DNA from: Microcaldota archaeon
Lineage (GTDB): Archaea > Micrarchaeota > Micrarchaeia > Norongarragalinales > Norongarragalinaceae
Direction of reading: 5' to 3'
Length of the DNA stretch: 12,136 bases
NCBI GenBank assembly: GCA_016214445.1
Contig: JACROM010000122.1
Span: 1-12,136 of the forward strand
Shown here: piece by piece, positions 1 to 5,638 of the stretch
Layout: every line of letters starts with the position of its first letter
How positions within the stretch are numbered: the first letter of the stretch is position 1
Notes under the pieces: generated by a model
Databases searched by the model: none
Told to the model about the DNA's origin: nothing
Seen by the model: the letters and a program-made list of their open reading frames with translations, nothing else
Program-made: the position numbers and the translations under genes

Positions 1-2
1 GC

Positions 3-842
3 AGCAACCGCGTCATAATAGCCTACCCGTCAGCATACGTGCCCTCGTTCCGGAAGGAATTCGAGCCTTTCCTCGCACAGCTCGCGAGAGAAACCGATGT
101 TCTGTTCCTCTCGGGCCTGCACATCCTCAACCCAAAAAACTACAAGAAGACAACAGACGAATTATTCAAGCAGCTTTCGAAAATGCGGAAAGCCAACCGA
201 AATCTGCGCATTCACTACGAGTACGTGCCGGCTGACGACGCTTCAGTTGAAAAGAACCTCCTCCTTTCCTTGAGCAAGAGCGTGGACAGCCTCGGCCTCA
301 ACGAAGTGGAGTTGGGCATGGTGCTCTCCAATTTGGGCTTCAAAAAGGAGGAGAAGGAACTCCTGAAGCGCGAGTCAGCTGAAACGCTCTATTACGGCGC
401 TTTGGCCATAATGAGGAAGCTGAAGCTGCGCCGCGTGCACGTCCACTGCCTCGGCTACAATATCCTGGTGCTGCCGAAAACCGAGAACGCGGAAAAGGCA
501 AGGGACGGCGCGCTCTTTGGTGCGGTTGCCGCGTCCATAAAGTCGCAGGAAGGCGAACTTGACGCCGAAGTGCTGAAGAAGGAATGGAAGCTGCGTATAT
601 CCGAGGCAGGCTACAACCAGATAGGGGTTTTCGAGTCAACTATCTGGGACGCTTTCCAGAAGAGGAAACACAAACCAATTTCCGCGCTTCTGAGAAAGAA
701 GTTCATGAGCTCGGGTGTATTCGAGGAAAAAGACCATTTTGCCATCATAGTGCCAGCCCCAATAGCTTCGGGAGTAAAGACAACAGTTGGTTTGGGCGAC
801 GTTGTCAGCGCGTGCGCTTACGCTTACGAGAACCTGAAGTAA
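3..842 (+). CDS. ADP-dependent glucokinase/phosphofructokinase family, 3' part (5' end outside window)
   Basis: The frame is open to the left edge: codons before the GTG at 39 read SNRVIIAYPSAYV and join smoothly, so that GTG is not the start and about the first third to half of the protein is missing. Visible family signs are DVLFLSGLHIL (sugar-kinase core strand), HYEYVPADDASVEKNLLLSLS followed by GLNEVELGMVL (the conserved H-E and NE-E segments of the ADP-specific kinase family), and near the C-terminus VGLGDVVSACAYAYE, which carries the GxGD motif whose Asp is the catalytic base in this ribokinase-like fold. By family the enzyme phosphorylates glucose or fructose-6-phosphate using ADP and yields AMP, in the modified archaeal glycolysis. 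The substrate cannot be chosen from this fragment. The stop is followed 34 bp later by cysE with its own TATA-like box. Confidence 0.88.
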   Translation, partial: SNRVIIAYPSAYVPSFRKEFEPFLAQLARETDVLFLSGLHILNPKNYKKTTDELFKQLSKMRKANRNLRIHYEYVPADDASVEKNLLLSLSKSVDSLGLNEVELGMVLSNLGFKKEEKELLKRESAETLYYGALAIMRKLKLRRVHVHCLGYNILVLPKTENAEKARDGALFGAVAASIKSQEGELDAEVLKKEWKLRISEAGYNQIGVFESTIWDAFQKRKHKPISALLRKKFMSSGVFEEKDHFAIIVPAPIASGVKTTVGLGDVVSACAYAYENLK

Positions 843-844
843 GG

Positions 845-852
845 CTTTAAAT
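845..852 (+). promoter_or_regulatory. TATA-like box for cysE
   Basis: The sequence CTTTAAAT, centred near 849, is 28 bp before the ATG at 877 and 25 bp before the GTG at 874. The transcript would therefore be leaderless or nearly so. No Shine-Dalgarno sequence is evident before the start. Confidence 0.55.
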
Positions 853-876
853 TTCAAGCCCTCCTGAAAAGTCGTG

Positions 877-1530
877 ATGATTTTCTCCCACGTACGCAGG
901 GACTTCGACGCTATAAGCGTGTTCGACCCAGCTTCCAAGAACAAGCTTGAAGACGCCCTTTGCTCACCTGGTTTCCACGCTGTTACCGTCCACCGGTTTT
1001 CGCACCGCCTCCATGTTTGGGGCGTTCCGCTGTTGCCAAGGCTGGTTTCCCAATTGATGCGTTTCATTACGGGCGCGGAAATTCATCCGGGCGCGAAAAT
1101 CAAGGGCGGCCTGTTCATAGACCATGCCATGGGTGTGGTGATAGGCGAAACAACCGAAATCGGCGAAAATGTCCTGCTCTATCAAGGCGTTACACTTGGA
1201 GGAACAGGCAAGCACAAAGGAAAACGCCACCCCACCATAGGCAACAACGTCGTTGTGGGCGTTGGCGCCAGCATTTTGGGCCCCATAACAATCGGCGACA
1301 ACGTGCGGGTCGGCGCCGGCTCGGTGGTCGTGAAGGACGTCCCGCCTGACTCGACTGTTGTCGGCGTGCCAGGTGAAATAATCCGTCACAAGGGCGTGCG
1401 CGTGCAAGGCACAAAGCTCGAGCACGGCGAGCTGCCTGACCCGCTCTTCGAAATGATACGCTCACTACGGAAGAGGGTGGACGATCTGGAAAAAGAGTTG
1501 CGGAAGAAAAAGGCAGCTACGCGTTCTTGA
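877..1530 (+). CDS. cysE: Serine O-acetyltransferase
   Basis: This enzyme moves an acetyl group from acetyl-CoA to L-serine to give O-acetylserine, the precursor for cysteine made by a sulfhydrylase (none is visible here). The 217-residue protein has a helical N-terminal part (residues about 1-65). A left-handed beta-helix of hexapeptide repeats follows (about 68-170), with DHAMGVVIGE (His near 83) and GKHKGKRHPTIG (His near 118), the two segments that form the active site in the family, and then GSVVVKDVPPDSTVVGVPG. The C-terminus is a charged helix (about 190-217) that could be a coiled coil. Start: GTG 874 and ATG 877 are adjacent in frame; I prefer ATG, 28 bp after the TATA-like box. The 3' end overlaps the convergent gene by 14 bp. 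cysS lies 655 bp downstream, so two cysteine-related genes are close together. Confidence 0.93.
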   Translation: MIFSHVRRDFDAISVFDPASKNKLEDALCSPGFHAVTVHRFSHRLHVWGVPLLPRLVSQLMRFITGAEIHPGAKIKGGLFIDHAMGVVIGETTEIGENVLLYQGVTLGGTGKHKGKRHPTIGNNVVVGVGASILGPITIGDNVRVGAGSVVVKDVPPDSTVVGVPGEIIRHKGVRVQGTKLEHGELPDPLFEMIRSLRKRVDDLEKELRKKKAATRS

Positions 1531-1889
1531 AAATTTCGTACGTTTTCAGCCTCTCCATTATGTTGCTAAAGTTGGCGTCGTAAGCTTCGTGAAACCGGTC
1601 GGCTTGCTCTACTTTCAAGTGGTCATAGATTTCAGCCATTACGCCCTCAGCTGCGTCATCAACCGCGTGTGCCCCCCGCAGCCCGGCCTTCTTGTTTTCA
1701 GAAACACTTTCGGCGAACCTTCTCGCTATTTCCCTGAGAGCTTTCTTGGCGCCTGTTTTTTTCACGCGCGCGTGCTCGAGCGCCTTCTCCGTTGCAAGTG
1801 CGCTGCTTGCCATTATCGCCTCGTGAATAGATATTTCCGGCCGTTTTTCCCTTACCCATTCTGTTGCTTTCTTTGGGTCCGAATGCCCG

Positions 1890-1975
1890 CTTATAGCTGA
1901 TTGCAAAAATAATCGTACTTTGGCTGCCTCGTAAAAGGAGCCTTAAAAAGTACAGATATTTTCGTTATTCGCTAT
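1890..1975 (+). repeat. 86-bp perfect inverted repeat, left arm
   Basis: Positions 1890-1975 are the exact reverse complement of 5256-5341. The identity breaks at 1889/5342 and 1976/5255. The arm consists of the MITE-like element, the 3-bp duplications and a few shared target bases (CT on the left side). The arms enclose about 3.3 kb with cysS, the toxin-antitoxin pair and the hydrolase-like gene. Confidence 0.95.
1895..1972 (+). mobile_element. MITE-like element, copy 1
   Basis: This 78-bp element has imperfect terminal inverted repeats of about 26 bp (1896-1921 and 1947-1972, about 18 of 26 positions matching when one is reverse-complemented). The repeats start GC and end GTACTTT. A 25-bp centre contains GGCT and AGCC that could extend the fold, so the whole element could form one hairpin. 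It is flanked by TAT at 1892-1894 and 1973-1975, an apparent 3-bp target duplication (TA is also possible). It carries no ORF of note and has stops in all frames, so it would need a transposase supplied elsewhere. Copy 2 is identical and inverted. The parent IS family is not determined; TA-rich targets would suit IS630-like elements among others. Confidence 0.82.
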
Positions 1976-2153
1976 TAGTCCCATGGCGATTTTTCTTTCC
2001 AGCGTTGCCGTCATATCCCTGGTGAGCTTCATTATCTCTCCGTCAGTTGCGTACGCTATCCCCGCTTTGTCCCTTCGGAAAAGGCTTCCGGCCCTTCCAG
2101 CCAATCTTCTCAACCACTCCATGTAATCACAAACAGTTCATTCGCGCCAAGAA

Positions 2154-2163
2154 CTTAAAATAC
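2154..2163 (+). promoter_or_regulatory. TATA-like box for cysS
   Basis: The sequence CTTAAAATAC, centred near 2158, lies 28 bp before the cysS ATG, which suggests a leaderless transcript. The same A/T run is about 35 bp before the start of the divergent split gene (2122) and could serve it too, though that is less certain. Confidence 0.55.
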
Positions 2164-2185
2164 TTCCGTACCTAAAGTGTAGCGT

Positions 2186-3727
2186 ATGTTTAGGATATTC
2201 AACACGCTCACCAGGAAGAAGGAGGCGTTCAAGCCCATTGAGAAAGGCAGCGTGCGCGTCTACAACTGCGGGCCCACTGCCTATAATGACCCGCACATCG
2301 GCAACTACCGCGCTTATTGTTTCGCCGACCTTTTGAGGCGGTTCCTCGAGTGGGAAGGCTGCTCAGTTAAACAAATAATGAACATCACCGACGTTGATGA
2401 CAAGACCATAAGGGACTCGCAGAAGCAGAAGAAGAATTTGACTGATTTCACGAGGCATTACGAAAAGGTCTTCTTTGACGACCTGAAATCGCTGAACATC
2501 CTGCCGGCTACCAAGTACCCGCGGGCAACCGAACACATAGCAGAAATGGTTTCGCTGGTTCAAAAACTGCTGACCGAAGGGAAAGCGTACAAGAGCGAAG
2601 ACGGCTCGGTATATTACGCGATTTCCAAGTTCAAGGACTACGGCAAGCTTTCTGGCTTGAAAATGAAGGAGTTGAAGGAAGGCGCGTCAGGAAGGGTGAA
2701 CAAGGACGAGTACGAGAAGGAAAACGCAGATGATTTCGTGCTTTGGAAAGCCTACTCAGAAGAAGACGGCGGCGTGTTCTGGGAAACTCCTCTGGGCAAA
2801 GGCAGACCCGGCTGGCACATAGAGTGCAGCGCCATGAGCTCCAAGTATTTGGGGGAAAGCTTTGACGTGCACACCGGCGGAGTTGATTTGATTTTCCCGC
2901 ACCACGAGAACGAAATCGCGCAAAGCGAAGGCGCTTCAGGCAAGAAGTTCGTGAACTACTGGCTGCACAACGAGCACCTGCTTGTTGACGGCCGCAAGAT
3001 GAGCAAGTCATTGGGAAACTTCCACACTTTGCGGGATGTTTTGGCGAAAGGCTTCAAGCCGCTCGCTGTCCGTTACGTCCTTCTCGCAACGCACTACCGC
3101 ACCCAGCTCAACTTCACTTTCGATTCCATAACCGCAGCGGAGAACACGCTCGCGAGCATGCAGGATTTCCTGCAGCGGCTGGAGGAAATGGAAATGGAAA
3201 AGGACAAAGGCAAGAAAAAGCAGGAAAAAAAGGAAACCAACAAAAACAACCCGCCCGCTGAAAACGCCGACCTTGAGGAAAAGCTCGAGGAAACGAAAAA
3301 ACAATTCACAACAGCCTTGGAGGACGACTTGAACGTTGCAGATGCGCTGGCGTCGGTGTTCGGGCTGGAGCACTCCACGAACAAGGCAATTGAACGCGGA
3401 GAGGTTTCAAAGAAGCTCGCCAAGAAAATCGCTTCCTTCTACTGGAATGACTTCAACGCGGTTTTCGGCGTGTTGGAGAAGAAAAAAACATTAACGGAAA
3501 AGGTAAAACTGTCGGATTTGCTTGAAATAAAACACGCGCGTCCGGCAGAATTTGAAATGACCTACGATGCGGCAACACCTAAAGAAATAATCGGTTTAGC
3601 CAAAGAACGCGAAGAGGCGAGGAAAGCCAAGGACTTCAAGCGCGCTGACGTGTTGAGAGAAGAAATCAAGGTGAAAGGCTTCATTCTTGAGGACTCGAAG
3701 AAGGGAGTCCGTGTTAAGAAGGCCTGA
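2186..3727 (+). CDS. cysS: Cysteinyl-tRNA synthetase
   Basis: This class I aminoacyl-tRNA synthetase charges tRNA-Cys with cysteine in the cytoplasm. The 513-residue protein shows [20 protein letters not shown] with the HIGH-type motif HIGN at 37-40, and KMSKS at 271-275. The zinc site is complete by comparison with the E. coli ligand pattern: Cys28, Cys214, His239 and Glu243 (in [11 protein letters not shown] and [13 protein letters not shown]). The C-terminal helical domain follows from about residue 315. Unusually, residues about 332-372 are a strongly charged, low-complexity stretch rich in Lys and Glu ([16 protein letters not shown] and onward), longer than I would expect at this point. 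The start is ATG, 28 bp after a TATA-like box. The archaeal alternative (SepRS/SepCysS) is not implied, since direct charging is present. Confidence 0.96.
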   Translation: MFRIFNTLTRKKEAFKPIEKGSVRVYNCGPTAYNDPHIGNYRAYCFADLLRRFLEWEGCSVKQIMNITDVDDKTIRDSQKQKKNLTDFTRHYEKVFFDDLKSLNILPATKYPRATEHIAEMVSLVQKLLTEGKAYKSEDGSVYYAISKFKDYGKLSGLKMKELKEGASGRVNKDEYEKENADDFVLWKAYSEEDGGVFWETPLGKGRPGWHIECSAMSSKYLGESFDVHTGGVDLIFPHHENEIAQSEGASGKKFVNYWLHNEHLLVDGRKMSKSLGNFHTLRDVLAKGFKPLAVRYVLLATHYRTQLNFTFDSITAAENTLASMQDFLQRLEEMEMEKDKGKKKQEKKETNKNNPPAENADLEEKLEETKKQFTTALEDDLNVADALASVFGLEHSTNKAIERGEVSKKLAKKIASFYWNDFNAVFGVLEKKKTLTEKVKLSDLLEIKHARPAEFEMTYDAATPKEIIGLAKEREEARKAKDFKRADVLREEIKVKGFILEDSKKGVRVKKA

Positions 3728-3874
3728 CTTTTGGAGGGCTTGATAAAAGGCGTTATAGTGAAGGGGGTTTAGGCGCCGCTTCCTTCCGGGTATCCGCCCT
3801 GCGTGGCGGTTCTGGCGCGCCGATTCATGGTGCGAGCAAACAATTAAAAGTAAGAATTATCCTACTATTAGTGG
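3728..3874 (+). other. Intergenic region with GC-rich nested stems
   Basis: Between cysS and the antitoxin gene, two nested 5-bp stems can be drawn: GCGCC 3773-3777 with GGCGC 3814-3818, and CCGCC 3794-3798 with GGCGG 3805-3809 around a 6-nt loop. I could not fit a tRNA or a box C/D or H/ACA RNA. It may be a small structured RNA, a decayed repeat or chance. A/T-rich runs at 3842-3849 and 3853-3860 are candidates for the toxin-antitoxin promoter. Confidence 0.3.
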
Positions 3875-3883
3875 TTGATACGT

Positions 3884-4147
3884 ATGAATCTTACCACTGT
3901 TACCTTGAGTGACAAAGGCCAAATCAGCATTCCCGTTGACCTGCGGAGAGCTTTGGGCTTGAAAAAGGGCGAAAAGCTCGTCCTGATAGAGGAAAAAGGC
4001 AGGATTATCCTCGAAACAGCGAGCAAAGTGGTCAGGAAGCTGGCCATGCTGCAGCACGGCGAATCCTTCGCCACCATGATGGCATCTGAAAAAACCCTCG
4101 GCAAGGAGTGGGACAGTGAAGAAGATGAACGATGGAACGCGCTTTGA
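3884..4147 (+). CDS. AbrB/MazE-type antitoxin
   Basis: This is a small DNA-binding antitoxin of 87 residues that by family neutralises the MazF-like toxin encoded next and represses their shared promoter. The N-terminal half is a swapped-hairpin AbrB/SpoVT domain: TVTLSDKGQISIPVDLRRAL then GLKKGEKLVLIEEKGRIIL (residues about 4-45), with the standard DKGQ-IPxxLR pattern. The C-terminal half, ending in the acidic DSEEDERW, fits the flexible toxin-binding tail of MazE proteins. The start is taken at ATG 3884; an in-frame TTG at 3875 would add three residues and is also possible. Its end overlaps the toxin start, which implies translational coupling. Confidence 0.9.
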   Translation: MNLTTVTLSDKGQISIPVDLRRALGLKKGEKLVLIEEKGRIILETASKVVRKLAMLQHGESFATMMASEKTLGKEWDSEEDERWNAL

Positions 4148-4484
4148 CCAATGGCAAATTGTCTTGGTGCCTTTTCCTTTCACCGACTTAAGCGGCGCAA
4201 AAAAGAGGCCGGCTTTGGTTGTCTCAAACGCAGGTTTCAACCGCGGGCACGACGACCTGATTTGCTGTCTTATGACAAGTAAAATCGTGCCGGAGACCGG
4301 CTGCCCCATTGTTGCGGCAGGCGACCTTCTGGAAGGCACACTGCCCTTTGAAACCAAAATCAAGCCTTACCGCCTGTTCACCATCGAAAAGACGCTGGTA
4401 ATAAAGCAGCTCGGCCAACTCCGCCCCAATAAAGCGGAAGAAACAAGAAAAGAATTTGTCGGGCTTTTCCAATCATCCGACTAG
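4125..4484 (+). CDS. MazF/PemK-type endoribonuclease toxin
   Basis: This 119-residue toxin is expected to cut mRNA at specific short sequences when freed from its antitoxin. Family signs are QIVLVPFPFTDLSGAKKRPAL at residues 11-31 (the FPF-D-S-KKRPALV core, with Arg28 in the usual catalytic-Arg place) and CLMTSKIV, which supplies the conserved Thr/Ser. The C-terminal IKPYRLFTIEKTLV and LGQL are also typical. Start: ATG 4125 overlaps the antitoxin stop by 23 bp; GTG 4116 is a possible alternative start giving 122 residues. No residue essential to the family appears lost, so it looks intact. Its stop (4482-4484) interlocks with the stop of the convergent minus-strand gene (4481-4483) within CTAG. 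Confidence 0.91.
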   Translation: MNDGTRFDQWQIVLVPFPFTDLSGAKKRPALVVSNAGFNRGHDDLICCLMTSKIVPETGCPIVAAGDLLEGTLPFETKIKPYRLFTIEKTLVIKQLGQLRPNKAEETRKEFVGLFQSSD

Positions 4485-5133
4485 GCCCGGCCTAACTTTT
4501 TCGCATCCAGTTCGATAAGGTGCTTGTGAATAGATTTCGCTATTAACATAGAAATTATAGGGCTCTTGTACTTCTCCTGTTCGGGTATGTTTAAACGTGT
4601 GTGCTTCAGTTGGTAATCCACCAGCAAGTCCCTCCAAACCGTGAAAACGTCCGTATATCTTATTCTATCGATTTTTTTCCCGTATTTTTTAACTACTGCT
4701 TCCGGGAGCGGAACGTATGCTGCCGGCACCTCAACAACATACTCAGGCAAGTAACCGCTTACCGTTATTTCTGCGTTTTGTTCAACAATTGGCGAGCCAA
4801 TCTGCTCCATGAGCCTAAACTGTTCAGGCGTCCGCGACTTCGCCTCGCCCATCATTGTATATGGAGTTGAATGAAAATCAACAACCATCGCGCGGTGTTT
4901 CTGTCTCAGTGAATTCATTCTTTTCTCTCTTTTTTCACATAATCCTCTTAACTTTTCCCCCGCCTCTTTTACGCTATATTTTCTAACTATCCCATAACTC
5001 GTTTCGTCAGGGTGGACTTTTTCAACTATCACTTCGTGGCCCACCCTTCCAGGATTTTCTTTACCTCGCGCATGTGGTGTGCGGCGACGTGCTCGGTCGG
5101 GTGCTCGTTCCACAGGAAGACTACTTTTGCCAT
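4481..5133 (-). pseudogene. Possible compact M14/AstE-like zinc hydrolase, frameshifted
   Basis: Translation from ATG at 5131-5133 gives MAKVVFLWNEHPTEHVAAHH and on to VKKILEG, then leaves frame and stops. The downstream frame continues GHEVIVEKVHPDETSYG to the C-terminus. The span is 653 bp, one base short of a multiple of three. Restoring one G in the GGG run at 5044-5046 joins the halves as ILEGVGHEVIVEK and gives 217 residues. Possible zinc-hydrolase signs are HPTE (His11, Glu14: HxxE), VVDFHSTP (His88) and YVVEVPAAY (Glu135). This order matches the two-plus-one zinc ligands and catalytic Glu of the aspartoacylase/succinylglutamate desuccinylase branch of M14, but the protein is shorter, so this is a proposal only. 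It starts 4 bp after the HTH gene stop, as in an operon. A sequencing error is as possible as a true mutation. Confidence 0.6.
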
Positions 5134-5255
5134 GCGATCATTTTGCTCTATCTATTTTCCTGAACGCTCTTTGGAGGTCGTTGTCAACGCTTTTAACATG
5201 CAAGTTTTTTTCTCGAGCAATCTGCTGATAGGTATTGCCTGCAAGAAACAGTCTT

Positions 5256-5341
5256 ATAGCGAATAACGAAAATATCTGTACTTTTTAAGGCTCCTTTTAC
5301 GAGGCAGCCAAAGTACGATTATTTTTGCAATCAGCTATAAG
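5256..5341 (-). repeat. 86-bp perfect inverted repeat, right arm
   Basis: This is the exact reverse complement of 1890-1975. Because both host genes are continuous across their own copy, the present order is the ancestral one. The arms could still recombine and invert the 3.3 kb between them. Confidence 0.95.
5259..5336 (-). mobile_element. MITE-like element, copy 2 (inverted)
   Basis: This is an identical 78-bp copy of the element at 1895-1972, in opposite orientation. Terminal inverted repeats lie at 5259-5284 and 5310-5335. It is flanked by ATA at 5256-5258 and 5337-5339 (TATA at 5255-5258 and 5336-5339), the apparent target duplication. It sits inside the codon run for VLI-RLF of the HTH gene. 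In the sense of the host gene it is reversed relative to copy 1, which argues against an RNA intron. Confidence 0.82.
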
Positions 5342-5638
5342 AACTGTCTCTTCGCGCTTGCTCAAGCCAGCGTTGGTTATATGCTCTTCCTTTACCGTGC
5401 CTCTGCGGAAGGTGTAGGCCTCAGGTCTCTTCGGAGACGGTGCATTGCAACTTAACTCTGCTCTTATTCTCCCAAGCCCATGCCCGCGGAGTGCATTAAT
5501 CAGCTCTTTTTCCACGCCTTTTTCTCTAAGTTCCCTTATGCTAGGTAAAACGCCGTCTATTATATGTTGTCTGGCGGCTTCAACGGCTGCTTTGAAGTTG
5601 GCAAATTTTCCATACATCGTTTGTCTTTCCATTTCGAT

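Larger units (their letters stand above)
1517..2122 (-). pseudogene. Unknown helical protein gene split by a MITE-like insertion
   Basis: I do not recognise this family. Reading the minus strand from ATG at 2120-2122 gives MEWLRRLAGRAGSLFRRDKA and onward to KIAMGLI, then runs into the repeat element and stops at TAA (1943-1945). The rest, from GHSDPKKATEWVREKRPEIS to TYEIFKNA and the stop at 1517, is in the same frame beyond the element. Deleting 81 bp (78-bp element plus one ATA) joins them as MGLISGHSDP and gives a 174-residue protein. It is predicted mostly helical and charged, with no signal peptide or membrane segment seen. A TTG at 1904-1906 could restart translation of a 129-residue C-terminal piece. 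The gene overlaps the 3' end of cysE by 14 bp and is divergent from cysS. It is probably inactive; the unbroken gene may survive in relatives. Confidence 0.75.
5138..5632 (-). pseudogene. Helix-turn-helix (sigma-70 region 4/LuxR-like) regulator split by a MITE-like insertion
   Basis: From ATG at 5630-5632 the minus strand encodes 111 residues, ending inside the element at 5297-5299. The first 99 are native (MERQTMYGKFANF to GLSKREETVLI) and the last 12 come from the insertion. Past the element the same frame resumes with RLFLAGNTYQQIAREKN and VKSVDNDLQRAFRKIDRAK, ending at 5138-5140. Removing 81 bp restores 137 residues whose last 50 read as one helix-turn-helix: LSKREETVL, then AGNTYQQIA, then KSVDNDLQR as recognition helix. 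This resembles region 4 of sigma factors and related regulators. The N-terminal half is helical and unrecognised. The gene begins 6 bp after the alaS stop, so it was probably cotranscribed with alaS and the downstream hydrolase-like gene. The insertion cuts the protein before its recognition helix, so DNA binding should be lost. Confidence 0.82.

Noticed and set aside
3728-3874. A tRNA gene in the gap before the antitoxin
   Set aside because: No acceptor stem, anticodon arm or proper T-loop sequence could be fitted.
4871-5113. GTG at 5113 as true start of the hydrolase-like gene
   Set aside because: Its first 23 codons or so are rich in Arg and Pro and are the wrong frame of the real N-terminus, which starts at 5133 and is joined by a one-base shift.
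1895-5336. The repeats as archaeal introns
   Set aside because: They lie in opposite orientation relative to their host genes, and they have terminal inverted repeats with short flanking duplications, as transposable elements do.
1890-5341. The 86-bp inverted repeats as the result of an inversion of the enclosed segment
   Set aside because: Each split gene continues across its own repeat on the same strand and frame; an inversion would have joined halves on opposite strands.
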